A DNA stretch of 64,000 bases from Halorubrum sp. BV1. GTDB lineage: Archaea; Halobacteriota; Halobacteria; Halobacteriales; Haloferacaceae. Position numbers and translations under genes: made by a program. This document shows positions 32,478 to 40,280 of the stretch, piece by piece (within the stretch, counting starts at the first letter, position 1; each line of letters starts with the position of its first letter). The stretch spans positions 62,001 through 126,000 of the forward strand of contig NZ_JQKV01000002.1 of the NCBI RefSeq assembly GCF_000746205.1, in the 5' to 3' direction. The notes beneath the pieces are model-generated. The model saw only the letters and a list, made by a program, of their open reading frames with translations. It was not told the origin of the DNA and did no database searches.

Positions 32478-33299
32478 TCAGTACTCCTCCGGGTCGATCT
32501 CTAAGACGAGTTCGCCGGCCTTGAACGCTCGCACGAGCCCGTCGGACTCCGAGAGCACGATCGCGGTCGCGTTCGTGTCGCGGGTGATCGCGCCGCCGGC
32601 CATGTGGCGCGCGCCGAGCCCCTTCGGGATGTCGACGCCCTCCGCGCCCGGTTCGAGGTAGCGGTACGCGGAGACGATCTTCCCGGAGTCGGAGACGACG
32701 AACGCGCCGTCGAGCCGCGAGAACTCCTTCAACATCACGTTGACGATGGGGTCGCCGACGTGGACGTGCGACTTCTCGAAGGGGTTGTACGACAGCGGCC
32801 GCGATTTGTTCATCACCTTCCCCGCGTCGCCGACGACGAACAGCGCGCCCACCGGCTTCCCTTTCTGTCCCTTCTTGCCGAGTTCGATGGCGACCTCGAA
32901 GACGTCGCGAATGACGCTCGGCTCGGCCCGGGAGTTGACGAACAGATCGTAGATGCCGGTGTGGATCGTCTCGTCGGCGGTGACGCGGATCACGGCGTCG
33001 GAGCCGCCGTCGAACACCGACGCGATACAGACGACCGCGTCGCCCTCGGTCACGAGGTCGGCGTCCATCGCGCCCTCGATGCCGAACCGGATCCGGTCTT
33101 TGACGTTGTCGAACGGGAGGGGTAACTCGACGAACACCTCGGCGTCGACGTCGTTATCGGGCGCGACGACGACGATGTCGGGATCGTCGCCGCCGCCGTC
33201 GTCGACGAACCGGTCGTGAAACGAACTGGTCGGCGAGAACAACAGCGCGGCGTCCGCGTCCTCGACGAGGTCGGACAGGTGGTCGGTGAGCGAGGCCAT
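32478..33299 (-). CDS. dacZ: Diadenylate cyclase DacZ
   Basis: DacZ makes cyclic di-AMP from two ATP; it is the archaeal diadenylate cyclase described in Haloferax. The 273-residue protein has an N-terminal domain (about 1-130) and a C-terminal DAC domain with LDGAFVVSDSG (DGA motif, near 195) and the GARHMAGGAITRDTNA motif (near 226), where the usual RHR reads RHM. An SYNPFEKSHVHVGDPIV block precedes them. The start ATG-GCC-TCG is placed 25 nt below a TATA box, and the mscS gene follows. Confidence 0.95.
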   Translation of the reverse strand: MASLTDHLSDLVEDADAALLFSPTSSFHDRFVDDGGGDDPDIVVVAPDNDVDAEVFVELPLPFDNVKDRIRFGIEGAMDADLVTEGDAVVCIASVFDGGSDAVIRVTADETIHTGIYDLFVNSRAEPSVIRDVFEVAIELGKKGQKGKPVGALFVVGDAGKVMNKSRPLSYNPFEKSHVHVGDPIVNVMLKEFSRLDGAFVVSDSGKIVSAYRYLEPGAEGVDIPKGLGARHMAGGAITRDTNATAIVLSESDGLVRAFKAGELVLEIDPEEY

Positions 33300-33323
33300 T
33301 GTATCACGAACTCTCGGATAACG

Positions 33324-33331
33324 TATAATCG
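33324..33331 (-). promoter_or_regulatory. TATA box of dacZ-mscS
   Basis: The minus-strand sequence ATTATACG lies about 25 nt upstream of the dacZ ATG within a GC-rich spacer, the spacing expected for a leaderless haloarchaeal transcript. It supports the start used for dacZ. Confidence 0.6.
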
Positions 33332-33445
33332 TTGTGTCGCCGTCTTGCACGCGTCTGACGCCGATTTTTCGATTCGGCTACCTCATCCGGCTGAGACTGA
33401 CCGCGTGCACGCGACTTATGTCCTCGACGGCCGGAACCCACACGC

Positions 33446-34558
33446 ATGGCGACCCGCGAATCCCTCTGGAACTACCGCGACGCGTTCGGCGACGCCTTCG
33501 GCCGGACGTACTTCAGGCGGTTCGGACCGGGCGTGGCCGCGAGCGTGGGGATCGGGACGTACCTCGGCGAGCCCACGGCCACGGTCGACGACGACTCCCG
33601 GGCGGCGATCGAACTCGCACTCCGGTCCGGCGTGAACCACGTCGACACCGCGAGTAACTACCGCGCCGGGCGTGCGGAGCGCGTCGTCGGCGAGGCGGTC
33701 CGCCGGTCGCCGACAGACCGCGAGGCGGTCGTCGTGTCGACGAAGGGCGGGTTCCTCCCGTTCGACGGCGAGCGTCCCGACGACCCGGGCGCGTACGTCC
33801 GCGAGCGGTTCCTCGATCCGGGGATCGTCGACCGCACCCACCTCGCGAACGGCGCGCACGCGATCGCGCCGGCGTATCTGTCGTGGTCGCTCGACCGGTC
33901 GCTGGAGCGGCTCGGGCTCGACGCGGTCGACTACTTTTACGTGCACAACCCGGAGACGCAGCTCGCCGTCCGTTCCCGAGACGAGGTGTACGACCAGCTG
34001 GAGGCCGCATTCAGGCTGTTGGAGCGGCGGCGAGCCGCGGGCGATATCGGCGCGTACGGCGTCGCGACGTGGGACGCGTTCCGCGTGCCCGCCGGTGCGG
34101 AGGGGTACCTCTCGCTCGCCGAGGTGCTCTCGCGAGCCGAGGCCGCCGGCGCGGCCGTCGGCCCGGACGACGACCACGGCTTCGAGGTGGTCCAACTCCC
34201 GTTCAACGTCGCAATGGCCGACGCGTTCACGCGAGCGAACCAGCCGGCACCGCCCCGCTCCGACGTCGACGGTCCGCTCTCGGCGCTGGAATTCGCCCAC
34301 GAGGCCGGTCTCTCGGTGGTGACGAGCGCGAGCATCGGACAGGGTGACCTCGCGGTCGAGGGCGCGATCCCGGACGACGTCGACGCGGCGCTCGCCGGCG
34401 AGACGCCGGCCCAGCGAGCGCTCAACTTCGCGCGGAGCGCGCCGGGCGTCACGTCGTCGCTCGTCGGGACGACCGACATCGATCACGTCCGCGAGAACGT
34501 CGCGGCCGGCACGTTCGACCCGCTCGGCGCGTCCGCGTTCGACGCGGTGTTCGAGTAG
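33446..34558 (+). CDS. Aldo/keto reductase
   Basis: A 370-residue NADPH-dependent aldo/keto reductase. Catalytic residues can be placed: Asp and Tyr in HVDTASNYRAGRAE, Lys in VVSTKGGFLPF, and His in YFYVHNPETQ. The C-terminal half contains ALNFARSAPGVTSSLVGTT, the usual cofactor-binding end. It is longer than the common ~320 residues because of a loop around 200-260. Substrate unknown. It is a single gene between dacZ and a zinc-finger gene. Confidence 0.9.
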   Translation: MATRESLWNYRDAFGDAFGRTYFRRFGPGVAASVGIGTYLGEPTATVDDDSRAAIELALRSGVNHVDTASNYRAGRAERVVGEAVRRSPTDREAVVVSTKGGFLPFDGERPDDPGAYVRERFLDPGIVDRTHLANGAHAIAPAYLSWSLDRSLERLGLDAVDYFYVHNPETQLAVRSRDEVYDQLEAAFRLLERRRAAGDIGAYGVATWDAFRVPAGAEGYLSLAEVLSRAEAAGAAVGPDDDHGFEVVQLPFNVAMADAFTRANQPAPPRSDVDGPLSALEFAHEAGLSVVTSASIGQGDLAVEGAIPDDVDAALAGETPAQRALNFARSAPGVTSSLVGTTDIDHVRENVAAGTFDPLGASAFDAVFE

Positions 34559-34695
34559 CTCGCGGGGGGTGACGCTCTGAGACGCGTTCCGAACTCGAGA
34601 GGAAAACGGCGACGCGAGCGGAGGGAGAGACCGATCCCGGCCGCAAAGGCGGAGGTCTCGGTCGGCGGTGACGATCGATCCGGGGACGGGGACCG

Positions 34696-34866
34696 CTACC
34701 GGAGTTCCTTGTACGTCGCTCCGCACTCCGGGCAGACGCGGACCGCGAACACTTCGTCGGGATCGTTCTTCTTTTTCAAGACCATCTCGCACTCGGCGCA
34801 GTTGAGCCGCTCGTATGTGTCCTTGAACAGGTCGCCGTCCCGCAGTCCCTTCCGTGTCGATTTCAT
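34696..34866 (-). CDS. HVO_0758-type zinc finger protein
   Basis: A 56-residue protein of the HVO_0758 family of haloarchaea: MKSTRKGLRDGDLFKDTYER, then LNCAECEMVLKKK and VRVCPECGATYKELR. Two CxxC pairs form one zinc site, as in the rubredoxin-like class of small archaeal zinc proteins. The C-terminus KELR matches the family end. A strong TATA box lies 25 nt upstream. The role is unknown; such proteins are implicated in regulation in haloarchaea. Confidence 0.9.
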   Translation of the reverse strand: MKSTRKGLRDGDLFKDTYERLNCAECEMVLKKKNDPDEVFAVRVCPECGATYKELR

Positions 34867-34890
34867 GAATCCTCGTTGATCGCGTGGCTG

Positions 34891-34898
34891 TATAAAAA
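34891..34898 (-). promoter_or_regulatory. TATA box of the small zinc-finger gene
   Basis: The minus-strand motif TTTTTATA is 25-32 nt upstream of the start codon, a strong haloarchaeal promoter element and evidence for a leaderless transcript. Confidence 0.65.
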
Positions 34899-35035
34899 CC
34901 CCGTACGACGTCGGTCGGACGGCGCGACCGGTCGCGACCCGTGGCCGTGCGCTTGGACAGCGGTCAGCGTGTCTCGACCCGCCACGCGCTCCGGCCTTTC
35001 GCAACGTTTGTCTCACACCGCGAGAAAGGCCGCCC

Positions 35036-36220
35036 GTGTCACGGACTCGGCTGTTCGGCTCGCTCTGTGCCCTCGTCTTCCTCGTGAACTTCGCGCGGGT
35101 CGTGTTCGCCCCGCTCGTGGGGGAGTTCATCGGGGAGTTCGGGATCGGCGAGGGGACCGCCGGACTCATCGTCACGCTCGCGTGGCTCGGCTCGGCCGCG
35201 CCCCGGATTCCGGCCGGATGGGCGCTCACCCGCATCTCGCGGCAGGTCGTCGTCCTCGCGTCCGGTGCGGTGGTGACGCTCGGCGCGCTCGGCGTCGCGC
35301 TGGCCCCCGGCGTGCCGACGCTGATGGTCGCCGCGTTCGCCGTCGGCTGCGGCTCGGGCGTCTACTTCGTGGCCGCGAACCCGTTCATCGCGGAGCTGTT
35401 CCCCGACCGCGTCGGTCGCGTGATGGGCGTCCACGGGATGGCGAGCCAGTTGGCTGCCGTCGCCGCCGCGCCGGTCGTCACCGTCGCGCTGTGGTACGAC
35501 TGGCGAGTCGCCTTCTACGGGCTCGCCGCGGTCGCCGCCGGAACCACGCTCGTCTTCGTCGCGCTCGCGAACCGGACCGACCTCCCGAACGCCGGCGCAC
35601 AAGACACCGACTTCGCCGGTGCCGCGCGGGGAGAGTGGAAGCTCATCCTCACGGGCGTCGTGTTGATGGGGCTCACGAGCTTCGTCTGGCAGGGGCTGTT
35701 CAACTTCTACGAGCTGTACATGATAGACAAGGGGCTGCCGCCGGCGACCGCGCGCAACCTGCTCACGGTGATCTTCGCCGCCGGCGTGCCCGCGTTCCTC
35801 GTCTCAGGCGACCTCGCCGACCGGCTCCCGCACGTCCCGTATCTCCTCGGGATCGTCTCGACGTTTATCGTCGGCGTCGTCTTCGTCGTCTTCGCGTCGG
35901 GGGTCGCCGCCGTCGTCGCGGCGAGCGTCGTCGTCGGGTTCGCGGTCCACATGCTGTTTCCCGCGGGCGACACCTACCTCCTCGCGTCGCTGCCGGACGA
36001 ATCGCGGGCGTCGGCGTACGCCGTGTTCTCGGCCGGAATGATGTCCACGCAGGCCGTCGGGTCGTGGGTCGTCGGCGAGGCGATCGAGGCCGGCGCGAGC
36101 TACGACGCCGTCTTCCTCGCGCTCGCCGGCGGACTCGGCGTCCTCGTCGCCGCGTACGCGGTCCTCGATCGAGCGGGCCGCGTGCCGGGCGGCGCGGCCG
36201 GCGTGGAACCCGCGGCCTGA
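35036..36220 (+). CDS. MFS transporter
   Basis: A 394-residue major facilitator with 12 predicted helices and a GTG start (VSRTRLFGSL). It has the loop-2/3 type motif GWALTRISRQVVVLASGA, related to the MFS motif A (GxxADxxGRR) but diverged, and a second-half equivalent SGDLADRLPHVPYLLG. A conserved GVHGMASQLAAV helix lies near 130. The substrate cannot be inferred; the sequence resembles haloarchaeal efflux/nitrate-sugar transporter-like MFS proteins. Confidence 0.88.
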   Translation: MSRTRLFGSLCALVFLVNFARVVFAPLVGEFIGEFGIGEGTAGLIVTLAWLGSAAPRIPAGWALTRISRQVVVLASGAVVTLGALGVALAPGVPTLMVAAFAVGCGSGVYFVAANPFIAELFPDRVGRVMGVHGMASQLAAVAAAPVVTVALWYDWRVAFYGLAAVAAGTTLVFVALANRTDLPNAGAQDTDFAGAARGEWKLILTGVVLMGLTSFVWQGLFNFYELYMIDKGLPPATARNLLTVIFAAGVPAFLVSGDLADRLPHVPYLLGIVSTFIVGVVFVVFASGVAAVVAASVVVGFAVHMLFPAGDTYLLASLPDESRASAYAVFSAGMMSTQAVGSWVVGEAIEAGASYDAVFLALAGGLGVLVAAYAVLDRAGRVPGGAAGVEPAA

Positions 36221-36230
36221 GAGCGACTAT

Positions 36231-36310
36231 CGGAGTCGACCGGAGTCGACCAGTGTCGTTCAAGGCTGACCGGAGTCGACCAGTGTCGTCCAAGGCTGAC
36301 CGGAGTCGAC
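36231..36310. repeat. 30-bp tandem repeat upstream of a glycosyltransferase gene
   Basis: The 10-mer cggagtcgac occurs at 36231, 36241, 36271 and 36301. A 30-bp unit (36241-36270) is repeated at 36271-36300 with one mismatch. It lies in the 186-bp spacer after the MFS gene. It is a direct repeat, not a CRISPR array. Function unknown; it may be slippage or a regulatory repeat. Confidence 0.85.
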
Positions 36311-36406
36311 ACCATGTCGTTGGTCGCGGGATCCGGCGGAGACCGGGACCGGAACGCACCGCGGGTATCGCACCTATTTAGGGTGTCGCGCCCCTGTCTT
36401 CTCCCA

Positions 36407-37624
36407 ATGGAGTACGTCCAAGAACGCGTGACGACCTTGCACGCGTTGACCGATCACCGGCCGGACGCCCCCACCGGCCGGGCGGCGGTCGTGGTGCCGA
36501 TGACGGAACGCGAGTACGGAACGCTCGCGGCCGAGCGCGTCCTGAACGCGCTCGAAACCGTCGCGCCGGCCCGCGTGATCGTTCCCCTCCGCGCTCCCGC
36601 AGAGCGCGTGGAGCCGTTCGTCCGCTGGCTCGACGGATTCGACGTCGACGTGGAGACGCTCTGGTGTGGTGGCCCCCGTCTCGCCGACCTGCTCCGCGAC
36701 CACGGGCTCGACGGCAGCCGCGGGAAGGGACGTGACGTGTGGCTCGGACTCGGCCGCGCGCTCGATTCGGAGTACGTCGTCGTCCACGACGCCGACACGA
36801 AGACGTACTCGCCCGCGTTCGTCAACCGTCTCCTCTTCCCGCTCGCTCGGGGCCACGAGTTCTCGAAGGGGTACTACGCCCGCGTCGAGGACGGGTCGCT
36901 GTACGGGCGGCTCTTCCGGCTGTTCTTCCGGCCGCTCGTACGAGCGATCGCCGACGACGCCGGCGGCGACGAGGAGGTTGTGGCGTACCTCGACGCGTTC
37001 CGCTACGCGCTGGCGGGCGAGTTCGCGGCGACGAGCGACCTCGTCTCGCGGCTCCGCCTTCAGCGCGGCTGGGGGTTGGAAGTCGGGACGCTCGGCGAGG
37101 CGTTCGAACACGCCGGCTTCGCGGACAGCGCGCAGGTCGATCTCGGACGGTACGAGCACGACCACCGCTCCGTCGACGGCCCGACGGGGCTCGCGGACAT
37201 GAGCCGAGCCGTGGGGGCGGCGACGCTCCGGGCGGTCGAGAGCACCGGCGTCTCGGTCGCGTACGACACGCTCGCGGGCCGCTACCGCGAGGCGGCCGCA
37301 GACCTGATCCGCGGCTACGAGACCGACGCCGCGTTCAACGGGCTCGCGTTCGACCGGGAGGACGAGCGCGCACAGGTCGAAACGTACGCCGACGCGCTCG
37401 CGCCGCCGGGACCGGACACGCGACTGCCGGCGTGGAGGGACGCGCCGATATCGCCCGCCGACGTCGCCGAGGCGGCGAGCGCCGATCTCGCAGACATCAC
37501 TGAGACCGCGACGGCCGCTCCCGCCGCGGAACGGGCGAGGGCCGAGGACGTACGCCAGCGCCGGAACGGCCACCGGACGGCGGAGGACAGCGCACCCGAC
37601 ACAACTCCGGGGGACGAGACGTGA
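36407..37624 (+). CDS. GpgS-like family 2-type glycosyltransferase (glucosyl-3-phosphoglycerate synthase type)
   Basis: A 405-residue retaining glycosyltransferase. The nucleotide-sugar/metal motif is VVVHDADTKTYSPAFV (near residue 124), with DAD as the DxD. The acceptor region contains FSKGYYARVEDG and LYGRLFRLFFRPLVRA, followed by GWGLEVGTLGEAFEHAGF; these are shared with glucosyl-3-phosphoglycerate and mannosyl-3-phosphoglycerate synthases. A compatible-solute glycoside is a plausible product in a halophile, but this is inferred. The Ala/Glu-rich C-terminal extension (about 340-405) is extra. It overlaps the next gene by 4 bp (GTGA). Confidence 0.85.
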   Translation: MEYVQERVTTLHALTDHRPDAPTGRAAVVVPMTEREYGTLAAERVLNALETVAPARVIVPLRAPAERVEPFVRWLDGFDVDVETLWCGGPRLADLLRDHGLDGSRGKGRDVWLGLGRALDSEYVVVHDADTKTYSPAFVNRLLFPLARGHEFSKGYYARVEDGSLYGRLFRLFFRPLVRAIADDAGGDEEVVAYLDAFRYALAGEFAATSDLVSRLRLQRGWGLEVGTLGEAFEHAGFADSAQVDLGRYEHDHRSVDGPTGLADMSRAVGAATLRAVESTGVSVAYDTLAGRYREAAADLIRGYETDAAFNGLAFDREDERAQVETYADALAPPGPDTRLPAWRDAPISPADVAEAASADLADITETATAAPAAERARAEDVRQRRNGHRTAEDSAPDTTPGDET

Positions 37625-38205
37625 CGGCGGAGGACGCGCCGAGCGTGGCGGCCCGCGACGACCTCGCCGGAGTCGTCGACCTCTTCGAGTGGCTCACGCG
37701 CGCGGAACTCTCTCGGGCGCTCGCAGAGCTCGCGTTCAAACAGCGCGCGGCGGTCGACGAGGAGGCCATCACAGCCGCCATCGACGTCGCAATCGCGGAG
37801 TACGCGCTCGTCCCCGCGCCGCCGGACGCGCTCTCGGAGGGCAGAGAGACGGCGGGCGCGGCGTCGCCGGACGCGGTCGCGTCGCCGGACGCGAACGACG
37901 CCGCTACGACGGGCGACTCGTCGGATCGCGTCGCGCTCGCTGTCGGTCCCGCCGCCTTCCCGTCGCTCCCGCCCGACGCCGAGGACCTCCCGCACATCCT
38001 CGACGTGCCGGAGCGGAGCGTCGACCGCGAGGCGCTCTCTACGGCGGTGCTCGATCGGCTCTCCGCGGACGCGGTCGCGGCCATCAAGAACGGTGACGTC
38101 GACCGACTGGAGACGCTCGCGGACGTGACGTACGACGTCGAGGCGTGGGCTCCGGTCGACGCGGGCGACATCCGCGAGCGGATCGTCGCCGAGACTGAGT
38201 CGTAG
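37621..38205 (+). CDS. Haloarchaeal conserved hypothetical protein, coupled to the GpgS-like gene
   Basis: A 194-residue acidic protein, GTG start overlapping the upstream stop, so translation is coupled. The N-terminal part is helical (DLFEWLTRAELSRALAELAF). An Ala/Asp-rich low-complexity middle (about 75-110) contains two ASPDA repeats. The C-terminus is again helical (ALSTAVLDRLSADAVAAIKNGD). No catalytic residues or membrane segments. It may be a partner of the glycosyltransferase (inference from the overlap). Confidence 0.75.
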   Translation: MTAEDAPSVAARDDLAGVVDLFEWLTRAELSRALAELAFKQRAAVDEEAITAAIDVAIAEYALVPAPPDALSEGRETAGAASPDAVASPDANDAATTGDSSDRVALAVGPAAFPSLPPDAEDLPHILDVPERSVDREALSTAVLDRLSADAVAAIKNGDVDRLETLADVTYDVEAWAPVDAGDIRERIVAETES

Positions 38206-38280
38206 CGGCCGCGGCTTCCTCGATGGCTCCACCTCTTCCGCCGGAGACGGGTTGAAAGGGATTCGGCCCGAATGGGCGGT

Positions 38281-38979
38281 ATGGGAATGAAAGCGGACGG
38301 CGAGGCCGACCTCCACGAGATCGACCGACACGAGCGCGGCGTCGGCTGGATCGCCTACCCGAACGAGACGATGGAGCGCGCGAGCCACGCCGTCGCGGTC
38401 TCGAACGACGAGGCGGGAGAGAGCGACGTGTGGGTGTTCGACCCGGTCGACGCGCCGGGCGTCGACGACCTTCTCGCGGAACTCGGCACCGTCGCCGGCG
38501 TCGTCGTCGGACTCGACCGCCACAAGCGCGACGCGGCGACGATCGCGAACCGCCACGACGTTCCCGTCTACGTCGCTGACTGGATGACCGGGGTCGCGGA
38601 CGACCTCGACGCACCGGTCGAACGGTTCGGGTCGCGGCTGGCCAACACCGGCTTTGAGACGGTTCGAATCCGCGACAGCACCGTGCCGCCGTGGCAAGAG
38701 GTCGGCTTCTTCGACGGGGAGACGCTCATCGTTCCCGAGTCGCTCGGCTCCGCGTCGTACTTCCGGGGCGACCGCGAGCGGCTCGGCGTCCACCCGATGC
38801 TCCGGCTTACGCCCCCGACGACCGCCCTCTCGGGGCGGAATCCCGATCGTGTGTTAGTCGGCCACGGCGTCGGCGTCCACGAGCGGGCCGCGATCGCGGT
38901 CGAGGACGCGCTCTCGGGGTCCAGATGCAAGGCACCGGGACTGTACGCGAAGACGCTCCGCGACGCGATCGGTATCTGA
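38281..38979 (+). CDS. Degenerate metallo-beta-lactamase-fold protein
   Basis: A 232-residue protein whose layout follows the MBL hydrolase fold: VWVFDPVDAPGVDDLL, then VVGLDRHKRDAATIANRHDVPVY where an MBL enzyme has THxHxDH, then FFDGETLIVPESLGSA and VLVGHGVGVHE. The first His motif reads D-R-H-K-R-D-A, so the two-metal site is not intact. It may be a non-hydrolytic or altered-metal family; haloarchaeal relatives are uncharacterised. ATG start (MGMKADGEAD); a slightly longer in-frame start is possible. Confidence 0.65.
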   Translation: MGMKADGEADLHEIDRHERGVGWIAYPNETMERASHAVAVSNDEAGESDVWVFDPVDAPGVDDLLAELGTVAGVVVGLDRHKRDAATIANRHDVPVYVADWMTGVADDLDAPVERFGSRLANTGFETVRIRDSTVPPWQEVGFFDGETLIVPESLGSASYFRGDRERLGVHPMLRLTPPTTALSGRNPDRVLVGHGVGVHERAAIAVEDALSGSRCKAPGLYAKTLRDAIGI

Positions 38980-39003
38980 GCTGATGGTCGGAGTCCGATC
39001 GCC

Positions 39004-39420
39004 GTGATCCACGTCACGCGCGGCCTGTTGACGGTCTTGCTTGACCACGCCGCCGACCGCGATCCGGCCGCGACGAACCTCCGGCTCTCGTCGACGGCCG
39101 CCGGCGACTTCGAGGAGCCCACCGGGCTCGATCCGGAGACACCCGTGTTAACGCACTTTACTCCTGCCGGCGTCGGCGGCGCGGTGAACGCCGTGTTCGG
39201 CGTCGACCTCGGGACGCCCGTCGGCCGCGGCGGCGCGCGGTTCCTCTCGCATCCGAAGGGGTTCCTCGGGGTCTCGAAGACCGACGATCTCGCCGCGATC
39301 GTGCTCGTCGCCGTCCCGCCGTACGACGATGACGCGGTCGCCGCATTCGACCGCGCCGGCGACGGAATCGAACTCGCCGTGCTTGACGCCGCACCGCCGG
39401 AAGAGTCGGTACCCGAGTGA
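39004..39420 (+). CDS. Conserved haloarchaeal hypothetical protein
   Basis: A 138-residue acidic protein starting GTG (VIHVTRGLLTVLLDHAAD). Its first 45 residues faintly recall the beginning of JAB/MPN-type domains (helix, then strand), but the metal-binding JAMM residues (HxH, S, D) are not seen. A conserved-looking middle has GGARFLSHPKGFLGVSKTDD. Function unknown. It follows the MBL-like gene by 24 bp on the same strand and may be co-transcribed. Confidence 0.7.
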   Translation: MIHVTRGLLTVLLDHAADRDPAATNLRLSSTAAGDFEEPTGLDPETPVLTHFTPAGVGGAVNAVFGVDLGTPVGRGGARFLSHPKGFLGVSKTDDLAAIVLVAVPPYDDDAVAAFDRAGDGIELAVLDAAPPEESVPE

Positions 39421-39507
39421 GTGAGGGTACTCGAGTGAGCAGGAATCCCCGCCCGCGTGAAGCCGAGAGCATGGGTTTCAAGCGTTCGGGGTGAGTACGC
39501 CGTCTCG

Positions 39508-39831
39508 ATGGCAGCACGCCCACCCGGCGGCGGATCCTCGGAACCCGAGGCGATCGAGTTCGGGATCGCCGTGCTCGACGCCCGAATCGAGGAGGCTGGC
39601 GTGTCGTTCCCCGCGACGAGCGAGGAGATCGTCGGCGCGCTCGACGACCCGGAGATCCCGTACGACGCCGCGGGGCGGACGGTCTCGCTCGATGCGGTAC
39701 TCGACGAGCTTCCTCAGCGGCAGTTCGAGAACGAGACGGAACTCCTCGACGCGGTGTACCCCGTCTTCGACGAGAAGCGGCGGACGAGCGGCGGCGTCTT
39801 GTCGGCCCTTCGCGACGCGTTACCGTTCTAG
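39508..39831 (+). CDS. DUF5789-like haloarchaeal small protein
   Basis: This 107-residue protein has a disordered N-terminus, then FPATSEEIVGALDDPEIPYDA and TVSLDAVLDELPQRQFENETEL, a pattern seen in the haloarchaeal DUF5789 family. It ends in a basic/hydrophobic helix. ATG start (MAARPPGGG) is preferred to an upstream frame that lacks similarity. No function known. Confidence 0.7.
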   Translation: MAARPPGGGSSEPEAIEFGIAVLDARIEEAGVSFPATSEEIVGALDDPEIPYDAAGRTVSLDAVLDELPQRQFENETELLDAVYPVFDEKRRTSGGVLSALRDALPF

Positions 39832-39849
39832 ACGGTGTCGATCGGTCGG

Positions 39850-40155
39850 TTACCGGGGCGCTTGCCCGACGTCGGCCTCGTCCTCGTCGGATCCGGTGTC
39901 GAACCGCTCGATGACGTCGTTGACTAAGACCACGTCGCCGACCGCGCGCACCCATCGGTACGGGACGATGACGCCGGTGTTCCGCTCGACGCGCCCCGCG
40001 AACAGCTCGTGGTTGAGTTCGGCGAGGGCGAGCCCGGTCACCGCCTGCGCGTCCAGATCGAGACGCACATCCTCGATCTCACCGACGAAAACCCCGTTGT
40101 TCGAGTACACCTCACGACCGACGAGCGACGTGATCTCCTGTGGAGCCGCGTTCAT
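39850..40155 (-). CDS. PRC-barrel domain protein
   Basis: A 101-residue single PRC-barrel protein, beginning TSLVGREVYSNNGVFVGEIEDVRLDL and containing NTGVIVPYRWVRAVGDVVLVND. Stand-alone PRC-barrel proteins are abundant in archaea and bind protein partners; roles in cell division have been shown for some haloarchaeal members (CdpB family, established knowledge). Whether this is one of them cannot be decided from the sequence alone. A start 15 nt upstream (GTG) is possible. Confidence 0.88.
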   Translation of the reverse strand: MNAAPQEITSLVGREVYSNNGVFVGEIEDVRLDLDAQAVTGLALAELNHELFAGRVERNTGVIVPYRWVRAVGDVVLVNDVIERFDTGSDEDEADVGQAPR

Positions 40156-40280
40156 ATCAGACACGGTCACGAGCGCGCCTAATAAGCGTTCGTTGTCGAA
40201 CGACGCCCGTCAGACGGTGCGGTCGCGACCGACCGCGGTCCGCTCGCAGCGGTCGTCAGCTCGGGCCAGCGACGGTGGCG

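Noticed and set aside
36231..36310. Repeats considered as a CRISPR array
   Set aside because: Units are directly adjacent without unique spacers and there are no cas genes.
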